Translations under genes and position numbers: made by a program | Notes under the pieces: generated by a model | What the model was told of the DNA's origin: nothing | The model's database searches: none | Seen by the model: the letters and a program-made list of their open reading frames with translations, nothing else | Source: CAZKEW01 sp964558915 | GTDB taxonomy: Bacteria; Acidobacteriota; Aminicenantia; Aminicenantales; UBA8522 | Length of the DNA: 40,964 bases | Reading direction: 5' to 3' | Assembly (NCBI GenBank): GCA_964558915.1 | Contig: CAZLFV010000013.1 | Coordinates: 1-40,964 of the forward strand | Part shown: positions 33,048 to 40,964 of the stretch, in pieces | How the letters are laid out: every line of letters begins with the position of its first letter | Numbering within the stretch: the first letter of the stretch is position 1

Positions 33048-34613
33048 ATGAACATCCATAAAGGCAGCAAACTGAGGAATTTTCATCAGGCCAAATGGGA
33101 TGAAAAAGTCATTTTCGAGTTGAGCACACCGGGCGAGCGAGGCATCCTTATCCCTGATGTTGAACCGGAGATTAAAGCCTTGACTGGCGACGGCCTCTCC
33201 TTTATCCCTAAGAGTATGCTCAGGACCGAGCCCCCAGCACTCCCCGAAATCGCCCAGATGCGGGTCCTGAAGCACTTCCTTCGCCTGTCCCAGCAGAACC
33301 TTGGCGCGGACCTGAATATCGATATCGGCCAGGGCACTTGCACCATGAAATATAATCCGAAGATCAATGAGATCCTGGCCGCATCACCCAAAGCGTCCGC
33401 TCTCCATCCTGCCCAGGATGAATCCACGGTCCAGGGAGCGCTCGAGATCATGCACTCACTGGACCTCTTTTTGCGCCAGGTCTCCGGCCTGGACAGGTTC
33501 ACGCTCCAGACAAGCTCTGGGTCGCACGCCATCATGGTTATGGCCTCCCTTGTCCGGAAATACCATGAGATAAGGGGGGAGGGGAGCCGTCGGGACGAGA
33601 TCATCACCACGATCTTCTCTCATCCATCCGACGCAGCCGCGGCAGCCGTGAAGGGCTATAAAATCGTCACCGTTTATCATGATGAAACTGGCCTCCCTGA
33701 TATCGAGGCTCTTAAGAAAGCTGTTTCCTCAAGAACGGCGGCGCTCTTCATCACCAATCCCGAGGATACGGGGATCTTCAACCCGAAAATCGCGGAATTC
33801 ACCAGGATCGTCCACGAAGCGGGAGGGCTGTGCGGCTATGACCAGGCCAACGCCAACGGTATCCTCGGAATCACCCGGGCGCGCGAAGCCGGGTTCGATA
33901 TGTGTTTTTTCAACCTGCACAAAACCTTTGGGACTCCCCACGGCTGCGGCGGACCGGCTGCGGCTGCGCTGGGTGTGAGCAAGAAGTTGATCGATTACCT
34001 GCCCGTTCCCCTGGTGGAATTTGACGGCAAAAAATATTACCTCAACTGGGACTTGCCCCATACGATCGGCAAAGTCCGGCTATTCTATGGCACTTTTGCT
34101 GCCATCGTGAAGGCTTACGCCTGGATCATGAGCCTCGGGGCGTGCGGACTCGAGGAAGTGGCCAATATCGCGGTCCTCAATAATAATTACCTCTTGAAGA
34201 ATATTACGGCCATCAAGGGTGCGACTGTTCCGTTCACCGCCGGCGAGCGCCGGATCGAGCAGGTCAGGTACAGCTGGGAGGAGCTTTATAAGCAAACGGG
34301 TGTGACCACTCACGACATCGCCTGCCGGATGGCAGATTTCGGTTTCCATCTCTGGTCGAGCCATCATCCTTTCATCGTTCCCCAACCGTTCACGATCGAA
34401 CCCACCGAATCGTATTCCAAAGAGGAGCTCGATGAGTATTTGGATGGACTGCGCCACATTGCCAAGGAAGCACGCGTTGAGCCCGAAACCGTCAAGGCCG
34501 CTCCGCACCGCAGTGTGGTCCACAAAATTGACGAAAGCACTTTCGATGACCCGGAGAAATGGGCTATAACGTGGAGGGCCTATCAGAAAAAACACGGAAA
34601 AAGTTCTGCCTGA
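33048..34613 (+). CDS. Divergent glycine dehydrogenase subunit 2-like PLP enzyme (GcvPB-like)
   Basis: 521 residues. PLP lysine Lys292 lies in NLHKTFGTPHGCGGP, a motif of GcvPB, and GTCTMKYNPKINE (about 101-113) and IEPTESYSKEELDEY near 450 are conserved. Yet the segment usually read as AHGTNPASA is here FSHPSDAAAAA (190-200), and the LQPAAGAHGE segment is LQTSSGSHAI (153-162); both lie at the PLP/substrate pocket in the family. The protein may thus decarboxylate another amino acid, or have a different partner. No gcvT, gcvH or lpd gene is near; an SDR follows after 30 bases. ATG 33048 has AAGGAGG 8 bases upstream. The fold assignment is secure, the substrate is not. Confidence 0.82.
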   Translation: MNIHKGSKLRNFHQAKWDEKVIFELSTPGERGILIPDVEPEIKALTGDGLSFIPKSMLRTEPPALPEIAQMRVLKHFLRLSQQNLGADLNIDIGQGTCTMKYNPKINEILAASPKASALHPAQDESTVQGALEIMHSLDLFLRQVSGLDRFTLQTSSGSHAIMVMASLVRKYHEIRGEGSRRDEIITTIFSHPSDAAAAAVKGYKIVTVYHDETGLPDIEALKKAVSSRTAALFITNPEDTGIFNPKIAEFTRIVHEAGGLCGYDQANANGILGITRAREAGFDMCFFNLHKTFGTPHGCGGPAAAALGVSKKLIDYLPVPLVEFDGKKYYLNWDLPHTIGKVRLFYGTFAAIVKAYAWIMSLGACGLEEVANIAVLNNNYLLKNITAIKGATVPFTAGERRIEQVRYSWEELYKQTGVTTHDIACRMADFGFHLWSSHHPFIVPQPFTIEPTESYSKEELDEYLDGLRHIAKEARVEPETVKAAPHRSVVHKIDESTFDDPEKWAITWRAYQKKHGKSSA

Positions 34614-34643
34614 CAGGTTTAATTTAGTTCAGGAGATGGCAAA

Positions 34644-35432
34644 ATGGCTCTAAATAAAAAAGCAACAGAACTTCTTTCGCTCAACGGAAAAGTGGCCCTG
34701 GTTACGGGCGCGGCTTCGGGAATAGGCCTTGGCATCGCGACGCGCCTGGCCGAGATGGGGGCCGCTGTCGTGCTTCTTGATATTGATGAGAAAAAAGGAG
34801 CTGAAGCGGCGGCGGAAATGGCGGGCCGAGGACTCACGGCCGAGTTCATGAAATGCGACGTCCGGCTGGATGAAGATTGCCGCCGCGCCGCTTCGGAATC
34901 TGTGGGTAAATTTGGCCGGATTGATATCCTCTGCAACAATGCCGGAATCGCCATCCGCAAGGATTGCGTGGAGTTAAAGGAGGATGAGTGGGACAACGCG
35001 CTCGCCGTGACCTTGAAGGGAGCCTACCTGCTCTCTCATCATGTTATCCCGCACATGATCCGGAACGGGGGCGGAAGCATCATCAACATCGGCTCCGGCT
35101 GGTCGCTCAAAGGCGGGCCCAAGGCGGTTTCCTATTGCGCGGCCAAGGCCGGCCTGCTCAACCTGACTAGGGCGATGGCCATCGACCACGGCAGGCACGC
35201 CATCCGGGTGAACTGCGTCTGCCCGGGCGATATCGATACCCCTTTGCTCCGCAGCGAATGCGCCCAGCTGGGCGAGGATTTAGAACAGTTTATGAAAGAC
35301 GCGGCCGCGCGTCCGATCGCCCGTCTGGGCACGCCTGAAGACGTGGCCAATGCCGTCCTTTTTTTCGCCAGCGACATGTCCAAGTGGGTGACCGGCGCGC
35401 ACCTTGTCGTTGACGGAGGCGGAACAGCGTAA
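34644..35432 (+). CDS. Short-chain dehydrogenase/reductase (classical SDR)
   Basis: 262 residues. NAD(P)-binding TGAASGIG (21-28), NNAG near 97, catalytic Ser151, Tyr164 and Lys168 in the order and spacing of classical SDRs, and the VNCVCPGDIDTPL segment after the active site. The acid at the end of beta-2 (LDIDEKK, Asp) favours NAD+ over NADP+. Closest type: glucose/3-oxoacyl/2-hydroxy-acid-type dehydrogenases; substrate open. The gene lies 30 bases after the GcvPB-like gene with CAGGAG 9 bases before ATG 34644, so it probably belongs to the same transcript and may act on the same pathway. Confidence 0.88.
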   Translation: MALNKKATELLSLNGKVALVTGAASGIGLGIATRLAEMGAAVVLLDIDEKKGAEAAAEMAGRGLTAEFMKCDVRLDEDCRRAASESVGKFGRIDILCNNAGIAIRKDCVELKEDEWDNALAVTLKGAYLLSHHVIPHMIRNGGGSIINIGSGWSLKGGPKAVSYCAAKAGLLNLTRAMAIDHGRHAIRVNCVCPGDIDTPLLRSECAQLGEDLEQFMKDAAARPIARLGTPEDVANAVLFFASDMSKWVTGAHLVVDGGGTA

Positions 35433-35476
35433 CTCGATTGTGAAATCTTTGGATCGGGCGCTATCAGACGAATACT

Positions 35477-36070
35477 TTATTGCCTGCCCCCATCCCTCCA
35501 AGTGCATTCTTCTTGATGGCAGTATGTCCTGCTGTCTGATGGGTCGTAAGTAGAGCCACCCGCTCCCTTTGGGCCATAATTAAACTCATGAGTCACAAAG
35601 GCCACGTAATTAAATTTTACTTTTGCGGGCGGTTTCCCTTTTTCAATAACTACGCGAAACTGAGGTCCAAGCTTATCCGTCAAGTAGATACTCACTGTCT
35701 TGAATTCAACCTTAGCACCTTTTGCCCTGGCCTTTTTCCAGAATCTATTAAACTTCTTTGCATCTTTAGGGGAAATCACATTGTACTCTTCATCTACGAT
35801 CGTGCCGTTCATCCGGGCGTACTGCGCAGTCATGGCCTTAATGGCAGTTTTATCGCCTTTCTCGAAAAATCCGGAAAGGTTCTTATTATCTTGGATGATT
35901 TGATTGGCCAGGGATTCCATGGCTTTGAGGTCTTTGGCTTTCCATTCCGGCGGGATTAAATTGAGAATTTCCTCTTTGGTTTGACTTGCACTTTCCTGTG
36001 GTACACATAGGATAAGCGCAACGAAGACGAGAATAGTCCCAAAAACAACCCAAAAATTTTGGATTTTCAC
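35477..36070 (-). CDS. Exported protein, function unknown
   Basis: 197 residues; signal peptide (QNFWVVFGTILVFVALILC) with cleavage near 30. The mature part starts with an acidic, helical region (TKEEILNLIPPEWKAKDLKA) and continues with charged helices and a C-terminal beta portion containing two cysteines (YCHQEEC) and ending in RDGGRQ. The length and layout resemble SnoaL/DUF4440-like or META-like exported proteins, but no family is recognised. GTG at 36070 follows AGGAGG 7 bases upstream. It converges with the SDR gene with 44 bases between the stops. Confidence 0.65.
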   Translation of the reverse strand: MKIQNFWVVFGTILVFVALILCVPQESASQTKEEILNLIPPEWKAKDLKAMESLANQIIQDNKNLSGFFEKGDKTAIKAMTAQYARMNGTIVDEEYNVISPKDAKKFNRFWKKARAKGAKVEFKTVSIYLTDKLGPQFRVVIEKGKPPAKVKFNYVAFVTHEFNYGPKGAGGSTYDPSDSRTYCHQEECTWRDGGRQ

Positions 36071-36288
36071 AACAGCCTCCTTTTACATGTTAATCTATAT
36101 AATCTGACCTTCCCGGTTGGGGTAAGGACAAGGGAATAGCCTGCACGGCACATATCATCAGAGGGAGAAATAGACCCCTCGGGCGATGCATCAATGGTTA
36201 CCCCAATTAATTTAGGTGACGAAAATATATTGCCTTCCCTGAGAAATGTCAAGTTTTCGCGGGCTGGGGGAGTCCTGGCACCAGGTTG

Positions 36289-36318
36289 TTGACAGAGACG
36301 ACCATCAAAAGCTATTAT
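36289..36318 (+). promoter_or_regulatory. Strong promoter for psd-pssA
   Basis: Perfect TTGACA (36289-36294), 18-base spacer and TATTAT (36313-36318, 5 of 6). Start near 36325 lies only about 9 bases before ATG 36334, and no ribosome site is seen, so the message may be nearly leaderless. The rest of the 263-base gap (36071-36333) shows no other gene. Confidence 0.55.
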
Positions 36319-36333
36319 CAATGAAGATCCAAA

Positions 36334-36963
36334 ATGAGAATCGCCAAAGAGGGTTTTCGCTTCATCCTCCCCTGCGCGGCGTTGACTATCCTGTTCTTCG
36401 GGGTTGGCTGGTGGGGCGCGGCTCTTCCTTTCCTTGCAGCGACCCTGGCTTTTTCGTTCTTCTTCCGTGATCCGAGCAGGAGAATTCCTGAGGATGAAAG
36501 AGCCCTGGTCGCCCCGGCGGACGGAAGAGTCGTCAAAATCAATGCCGCTTCGTCTCACCCTCTTCTTCCTTCTCCGGTGACATGCGTCAGCATTTTTCTC
36601 TCTCTTTTCGATGTCCATATTACCCGCTCTCCTCTTTCCGGGACGGTCGAGAAGATCGATTACAGGCGCGGTCAATTCTTCCCGGCCTACAGGGACGAAG
36701 CCAGCCAGAAAAACGAGTCTAATTCCATGTTCTTGAAAGGAGTGAAGACGGACCTTTTTCTCAAGCAGATTGTGGGCGTAGCGGCCCGCCGGATCAAGTG
36801 CTATGTCCGGGAAAACCAAAAAGTCACCCGGGGCCAGAAAATCGGGTTGATGTATTTCGGGTCTCGAGTTGAGATTTACTGTCCTCCGTCAGTCCTGGTC
36901 AGGGTCGAACGGGGACAAAAAGTTAAAGCCGGTGAGACCATCATCGCTGAGGTGAGAACATGA
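36334..36963 (+). CDS. psd: Phosphatidylserine decarboxylase, short (PSD-A) type
   Basis: 209 residues. Two N-terminal TM helices (about 8-45), then FFRDPSRRIPEDERALVAPADGRV (first 20 about 43-62), SIFLSLFDVHITRSP (86-100) and the self-cleavage site Gly176-Ser177 in LMYFGSRVE, which yields the pyruvoyl prosthetic group. It removes CO2 from phosphatidylserine to give phosphatidylethanolamine at the inner membrane. It is the small bacterial/archaeal form without the long C-terminal part. The last 4 bases (ATGA) overlap pssA, which makes its substrate, so the two are translationally coupled. No Shine-Dalgarno is seen before ATG 36334. Confidence 0.92.
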   Translation: MRIAKEGFRFILPCAALTILFFGVGWWGAALPFLAATLAFSFFFRDPSRRIPEDERALVAPADGRVVKINAASSHPLLPSPVTCVSIFLSLFDVHITRSPLSGTVEKIDYRRGQFFPAYRDEASQKNESNSMFLKGVKTDLFLKQIVGVAARRIKCYVRENQKVTRGQKIGLMYFGSRVEIYCPPSVLVRVERGQKVKAGETIIAEVRT

Positions 36964-37739
36964 AAAAAAAATACGGGGAAATCTACCTTTTGCCGAGTTT
37001 CTTTTCCCTGTCCAACGTCTTTTTCGGGTTCATGAGCATTCTCTCCTCCTTTCGGGGACGATATTCTCTGGCGGCATTCTGGATCATCATGGCTGCCGTT
37101 ATGGACGGGTTGGACGGAATCATTGCCCGTTCTTCCGGAGCGCAATCCGAATTCGGCGTTCAGCTCGACTCGTTGGCCGACACTTTTTCCTTTGCCGGCG
37201 CCCCTTCGGTCCTGCTCTATTTTTGGGGGATGCATGCGGCCGGCAGTGTCGGAGTCTTTTTTAGCTTTGTTTTCCTTGCCAGCGGCATTCTCCGGCTGGC
37301 CCGCTATAATATTCTCCAGAAAACGCAGAAAAGCAGGAGACATTACGCCGGCTTGACCGTTCCTTCCGCGTCGTTGTTTATGGCCTCCCTGGTCCTCTTC
37401 CATCCCCAGCCTCTTGGGACAAAGTTTTCCGCTTTCCTTTTGGCTTCGGCGATCGTCGTGGTCTCCGTTTTCATGGTCAGCACAATTAGGTACAGGAATT
37501 ACCTGAGTTTCAACCTTCGTCAGAAGGTCAACCTGACCACCGGGCTTCTTATCGCAATCGGCATTGCCAGCCTCATTTTCTTCCCGCATATCTGTTTGCT
37601 CGCCTTTTTCACTTTTATTGTCCTTTCCGGTCCGGCCAATTTGCTTTTTAATCTGCTCCGGAAAAAAATCCAGAAAAAGTCGAAACCGGAGCGCATCCAT
37701 CCCAAGAGTCCGGTTGAAGAAAAAGGATCAGGCTTATAG
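36960..37739 (+). CDS. pssA: CDP-diacylglycerol-serine O-phosphatidyltransferase
   Basis: 259 residues with about eight TM helices. The CDP-alcohol phosphatidyltransferase motif is intact: Asp52-Gly53, Ala56-Arg57, Gly66, Asp70 and Asp74 (pattern DGx2ARx8Gx3Dx3D). It joins serine to CDP-diacylglycerol to form phosphatidylserine, which psd decarboxylates. The N-terminus LPSFFSLSNVFFGFMSIL is typical of PssA of the Bacillus type. The last 20 residues are charged and cytoplasmic. The overlap with psd and the 27-base gap to the LysE gene suggest one transcript. Confidence 0.93.
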   Translation: MKKKYGEIYLLPSFFSLSNVFFGFMSILSSFRGRYSLAAFWIIMAAVMDGLDGIIARSSGAQSEFGVQLDSLADTFSFAGAPSVLLYFWGMHAAGSVGVFFSFVFLASGILRLARYNILQKTQKSRRHYAGLTVPSASLFMASLVLFHPQPLGTKFSAFLLASAIVVVSVFMVSTIRYRNYLSFNLRQKVNLTTGLLIAIGIASLIFFPHICLLAFFTFIVLSGPANLLFNLLRKKIQKKSKPERIHPKSPVEEKGSGL

Positions 37740-37766
37740 ACTGAATTCTCAGGCAAGGGAGGAAGC

Positions 37767-38414
37767 GTGTTTGTGCTCCTCGGCCTTCTGGTTGGGTTTT
37801 TGGCCGCCATCCCTTTAGGCCCCGTCAACGTCTTTGTCATCAGCCAGACCATCAAGCGGGATTTCAGGCACGGATTCCTGGCCGGGCTGACAACCGCTAT
37901 CCTTGACTTCATTTATTGCTTGATTGCGCTCGTCGGCTTTTTCCATTTTTCTTTCCGCTTCAATGTGAATCAGGCGATTCCCTTCCTGAAAATCGCGGCG
38001 GGCTTAATCCTGGTCGGGATTGCTGTTCGGCTGGTTAAGCAGGCTCAGGATCCCCCGGCCAACAAATCCCTGTCGAAGGCGCCTCGTTCCGCGCGTCCTG
38101 TTTTCGGCGTCGTCCTGCTCTATGTTAGCAATCCGGGTCTATATTTTTTCTGGCTGGCTGTTGCTGGAGCCGTGACCGCTCACAACCTGGTCGGCATCTC
38201 GGGCTGGAGTCCGGTGCTCTTTGCCCTGTCCTGCGGCTTGGGCGGGTTGTCCTGGTACTTTATTCTGGTCAGGTATGTTTCCGTTCATCATCACCAGCTC
38301 GACCCCCGGATCTTCAGGAGAGTGTTGCTTGTACTTGCCGTTGTTCTTTTTGGGTTTGCTGCTTATACAATCCTCTCGGCCTTTGGTTTTTCGATTCCGT
38401 TCCCCTCTTTGTGA
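37767..38414 (+). CDS. LysE/RhtB family exporter
   Basis: 215 residues and six TM helices, with the family's N-terminus GLLVGFLAAIPLGPVNVFVI (about 5-24) followed by TIKRDFRHGFLAGL. These proteins export amino acids (lysine, threonine, homoserine) or related solutes. Start GTG 37767 has GGGAGGAA 5 bases upstream. The gene follows pssA by 27 bases, but its function does not tie it to lipid synthesis. A 14-base inverted repeat joins its stop codon with that of the convergent GH116 gene. Confidence 0.85.
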   Translation: MFVLLGLLVGFLAAIPLGPVNVFVISQTIKRDFRHGFLAGLTTAILDFIYCLIALVGFFHFSFRFNVNQAIPFLKIAAGLILVGIAVRLVKQAQDPPANKSLSKAPRSARPVFGVVLLYVSNPGLYFFWLAVAGAVTAHNLVGISGWSPVLFALSCGLGGLSWYFILVRYVSVHHHQLDPRIFRRVLLVLAVVLFGFAAYTILSAFGFSIPFPSL

Positions 38415-38425
38415 TAGCTCTATCA
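38412..38425. repeat. 14-base perfect inverted repeat spanning both stop codons
   Basis: TGATAG, CT, CTATCA: a 6-bp stem with a 2-base centre. The first three bases are the LysE stop (TGA) and the last three, read on the complementary strand, are the stop of the GH116 gene. No T-tract is present, so it is not a classical terminator. Confidence 0.7.
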
Positions 38426-40964
38426 GCTTAGACTCACGGAGAATTTCTCTCCGGCCTTGAGCTTCTTGATTTGAGCCAATTTTTTTTGGTTCATTCCGGC
38501 CAGGCGAAATATCCTGATGTCCAATTCTCCGTGCTTGACCTTTAGCTCGGCCCTGTAACTTTTCCCCTCCCCCTGGATCGAGCAAGTTCCCCAGGCCGTG
38601 CCGTTTGACCAGAAGTATGTCCCGACTCGAGGAGCGAACATAATCGACTTTTCGACCCCGGAATAATGGAATCCGCAGAGTGCCAGGACTGCCGCCCAGC
38701 TCGCCATCGCCCGGGCATAATGATGCCCGCACTCGGCTTCGTCGAAGGGGTTTCGTTTGTGGCCGTCATATCTTTCCCGGATATTGCGAATGCAGCGCAG
38801 GCCGTTTTCCACCTGTCCTTCATAAATCATGCCGACGGCAGCGGTGTATTCGAACCCGGTCATGACCTCGCTAAAATAGGAGAATGGGTTTCTTGGCCGG
38901 TCGTGAGGATAATTGGCCATCAAGAGAGCCGATTCGTCTCCGAGGACAAAGGAGCGCATGCAGTTAAAATGGCCGGAGAAACCCTCCTGAAGATTGTATT
39001 TCATGATGCTCCGAAGGGTGGTCTGGATATGGTTCTTGTCAGCCAGATATCCGAGCCCGCACACATGAGCCATATACTGTCCGACAAGCTGGTCGACCAG
39101 GCATCCCTCCCCGAGCTGGTAATCCGGGTTGGCCAGGTCCTTGGCTCCCATGCCGACGAGCAAGCTCTCCGCGACCTCGGATACGTCCTTGGGCGGCCGG
39201 ATATCATGGATGTAATATTCGCCATTGAACAAGTTGGCGTCTGTCCATGTCCGCCCCTTCTCGAAGAGATTCCGGCAGGCCCGGGCGAAATTCTCCTCGC
39301 CCAAATATCTGGCCATTTCTTCAGCCGCCCGTAGCGCTCCCAGGTACCAGAATTCCATCTGGGGGTTCGGGCCGTAGTATTCCACGTCCATGGTGTTGTG
39401 CTGGCATCCCTCCATGATCCCATCCTTGTCGGCGTCCCAGCCTCCTTTGATCCAGCAGAAATCGAGCGCCTTTTTCACCTTTGGCCAAAGCTTCCTGAGA
39501 AAAGCGTCATCCCCGGAAAGCTGCCAGTCTCGGTACATTTTCATGATGCAGCCCATCTGGCCGTCGGCCGCAGCCTTCCCGAAATCGCAGGCGCGGGTCA
39601 AAGGCAGGCCCACGCGGAAGCTCATCAGGCCTTCGTCGTTCGTTGCTTGGCCGAATTCGACCTCCCGCATTGAGCGGGATTGTTCTCCGAAAAGAAAGGC
39701 CGTTGCCTGTTCGTAGTTCCAGACATGAGTGCATGAGCCATGACAACATCCTCTATTGTTGCTGGAACCTTCGAAACCGTAAAAACGGCCGTCCGGGGTG
39801 CGAAAACAGGTTTGGGTGCGGAGGGTGCTGATGTTAAAGAGCGCTGCCTCTTTCACCTCGACGGGCAGGCTGCTTTCGCAAAACGCTGTGATAAAATCCA
39901 CAGTTGCTCTTTCCAGTTCCTCCAGGCGGGGGGCTAACCTTTCAGCCACGTCCCAGGCGTCTTTATATTGTGTCGTGTAGTAATTCCCGATGAGGTCATC
40001 CTGGCCCTTTTTCGGCGTCCAGGTATAGCGGTTGGGGAAATGCCAGGTCAGGAGGAATGTTAGCGCCCTGCTTTCCTGCGGGCCGAGCTCAACTTCAACG
40101 GCCAGAGATCCGGTAGGCATATTCTCTTCTTTGGAAACGCGGTTTTCGAGTTTGCCATCCTGGCTGAAATTATCCCAGAAATCGAGGAGCGGCGTTCCCC
40201 AGTCTGCTTCTATCCAGGCCGTCCGGAAGGTCACCAGGCCTGCAGCGGCGGTGGAGAGGGCGATAGTTCCCCAGGCCTCGGATGTCGGATCAACTCCCTC
40301 GGAGAACATGAAAATGCCCTGCACGACCTTGCCTTTCCGGAATTCATTTCTATTGGCCTTGCTGCCTGTAGCGTTTGAGTCTCCTTTCCAATCCCGGGTG
40401 AGGTTCGACCCGTCGGTGCCGATAAAATTGGGCAGATTGCCGCAAATTGAAGCGCGGACAGGTTGACCTGTTTTATTTATGATGATGTAGCGAAGAATCG
40501 CTGCTGGAATTCCGCTTGAATCGGCATCGGCCGGGATAAGGGGATTGAAGGCTTCGAGCCGCACCTCGACCGGGATTTCCGGGTCAGAGAGTAGCACTTG
40601 CCCCAGAGGGTAGGCAGCGGCGAAAGAGCAATTTCGAAAGCGGGGCAGTCCGTGATTAATGGCCGTGCTCCCATGGCTGTTCTCATAAACGGAAAGCGGA
40701 AGCGGGCCCTCCAGAGACCGGGTTATCACCCTGCCGTCCTTTGTCTTAATAAAGAGGGCGAAGAATGGTCCCCACTGATTTCCGGTGTTGGGCACAAATC
40801 CTTTGCCCGGCCGGTTCATGATCTCCCAGTCGCGAAGATTCCCCCGTCCGCCCAGGCTGACCGTGCCCGTCCCGATCCCGCCCAGGGGAAGGGCGATCCG
40901 CTCGAGGTGGTCCTGATCATAGCGCTTGAGAACCGGCCAGGCTTCATTCAGCCCGGCAGGCTCC
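38423..40964 (-). CDS. GH116 family glycosidase (GBA2/beta-glucosidase/xylosidase-like), N-terminus cut off
   Basis: 846 C-terminal residues are visible; the frame is open to the window end, and the first visible part LPLGGIGTGTVSLGGRG and WEIMNRPGKG match the start of the GH116 N-terminal beta-domain. The (alpha/alpha)6 domain follows, with YGFEGSSNNRGCCHGSCTHV around visible residue 407 and HNTMDVEYYGPNPQMEFWYL near 535; by comparison with the family the Glu of YGFEG and the Asp of NTMDV are the likely nucleophile and acid/base (inferred). GH116 enzymes release glucose, xylose or GlcNAc from beta-linked substrates. It ends 8 bases from the convergent LysE gene. A signal peptide cannot be judged. 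Confidence 0.88.
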   Translation of the reverse strand, partial: EPAGLNEAWPVLKRYDQDHLERIALPLGGIGTGTVSLGGRGNLRDWEIMNRPGKGFVPNTGNQWGPFFALFIKTKDGRVITRSLEGPLPLSVYENSHGSTAINHGLPRFRNCSFAAAYPLGQVLLSDPEIPVEVRLEAFNPLIPADADSSGIPAAILRYIIINKTGQPVRASICGNLPNFIGTDGSNLTRDWKGDSNATGSKANRNEFRKGKVVQGIFMFSEGVDPTSEAWGTIALSTAAAGLVTFRTAWIEADWGTPLLDFWDNFSQDGKLENRVSKEENMPTGSLAVEVELGPQESRALTFLLTWHFPNRYTWTPKKGQDDLIGNYYTTQYKDAWDVAERLAPRLEELERATVDFITAFCESSLPVEVKEAALFNISTLRTQTCFRTPDGRFYGFEGSSNNRGCCHGSCTHVWNYEQATAFLFGEQSRSMREVEFGQATNDEGLMSFRVGLPLTRACDFGKAAADGQMGCIMKMYRDWQLSGDDAFLRKLWPKVKKALDFCWIKGGWDADKDGIMEGCQHNTMDVEYYGPNPQMEFWYLGALRAAEEMARYLGEENFARACRNLFEKGRTWTDANLFNGEYYIHDIRPPKDVSEVAESLLVGMGAKDLANPDYQLGEGCLVDQLVGQYMAHVCGLGYLADKNHIQTTLRSIMKYNLQEGFSGHFNCMRSFVLGDESALLMANYPHDRPRNPFSYFSEVMTGFEYTAAVGMIYEGQVENGLRCIRNIRERYDGHKRNPFDEAECGHHYARAMASWAAVLALCGFHYSGVEKSIMFAPRVGTYFWSNGTAWGTCSIQGEGKSYRAELKVKHGELDIRIFRLAGMNQKKLAQIKKLKAGEKFSVSLS

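Noticed and set aside
36071..36333. RNA gene or riboswitch in the 263-base divergent gap
   Set aside because: No cloverleaf, no repeated stems beyond short chance ones and no known aptamer motif could be seen; only promoter signals near its right end.

Overview
The window reads as a contiguous, gene-dense chromosomal segment of a fermentative, peptide- and glycan-degrading anaerobic bacterium with a Gram-negative envelope. Evidence for that lifestyle is an energy-converting [NiFe] hydrogenase, many signal peptides and lipoboxes, an outer-membrane-barrel-like protein, secreted peptidases and glycosidases, and glycine-decarboxylase-like genes. The TatT/DctP/DctQM TRAP cluster, the secreted S9 and CocE hydrolases, GH9/GH116 enzymes and a group 4 hydrogenase together recall Candidatus Aminicenantes or nearby Acidobacteriota. 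This is an inference; there is no rRNA, tRNA or other phylogenetic marker in the window. I see no mobile element, CRISPR array or RNA gene, and no gene-free stretch longer than about 290 bases.

Region 1 (1-9045, + strand): one tightly packed operon, cut at the left edge, encoding the eleven core types of subunit of a complex-I-like machine: three antiporter-like subunits (N-, L- and M-like), then J, K, A, B, C, D, H and I. The D subunit keeps both Cys pairs that bind the Ni-Fe site and the B subunit has hydrogenase-type cluster ligands. The operon ends with a HycI-type maturation protease, matching the 41-residue tail of the D subunit. I read it as a ferredoxin-linked, ion-pumping group 4 [NiFe] hydrogenase.

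Region 2 (9147-22395, + strand): a lipoprotein prolyl oligopeptidase; a TatT-DctP-DctQM TRAP importer; an exported VOC protein overlapping a GH9 glycosidase; a cysteine-rich exported protein; an unknown exported protein; an MFS transporter; and an exported alpha/beta hydrolase with a C-terminal helical-repeat tail.

Region 3 (22519-31475, mixed strands): a GT39-type membrane glycosyltransferase, a 92-residue conserved-looking protein and a small outer-membrane barrel (- strand); a lipoprotein amidohydrolase (+); a small lipoprotein and a membrane-anchored CocE/NonD hydrolase (-); an exported duplicated ferredoxin-like-fold protein (+); and an RbsD/FucU-like lipoprotein preceded by a 29-codon ORF (-).

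Region 4 (31611-40964): a divergent GcvPA/GcvPB pair followed by a short-chain dehydrogenase (+); an exported small protein (-); the phosphatidylethanolamine operon psd-pssA with a LysE-type exporter (+); and a GH116-type glycosidase (-) running off the right edge.

Physiologically, secreted peptidases and glycosidases plus TRAP/MFS/LysE transport would feed and balance amino-acid and sugar catabolism, and the hydrogenase would dispose of reduced ferredoxin as H2 while conserving energy. The most unusual items are the complete eleven-subunit complex-I-like hydrogenase, the divergent GcvP-like pair with an SDR neighbour, the internally duplicated DctQM, and the lipoprotein RbsD-like protein with its small leader ORF.
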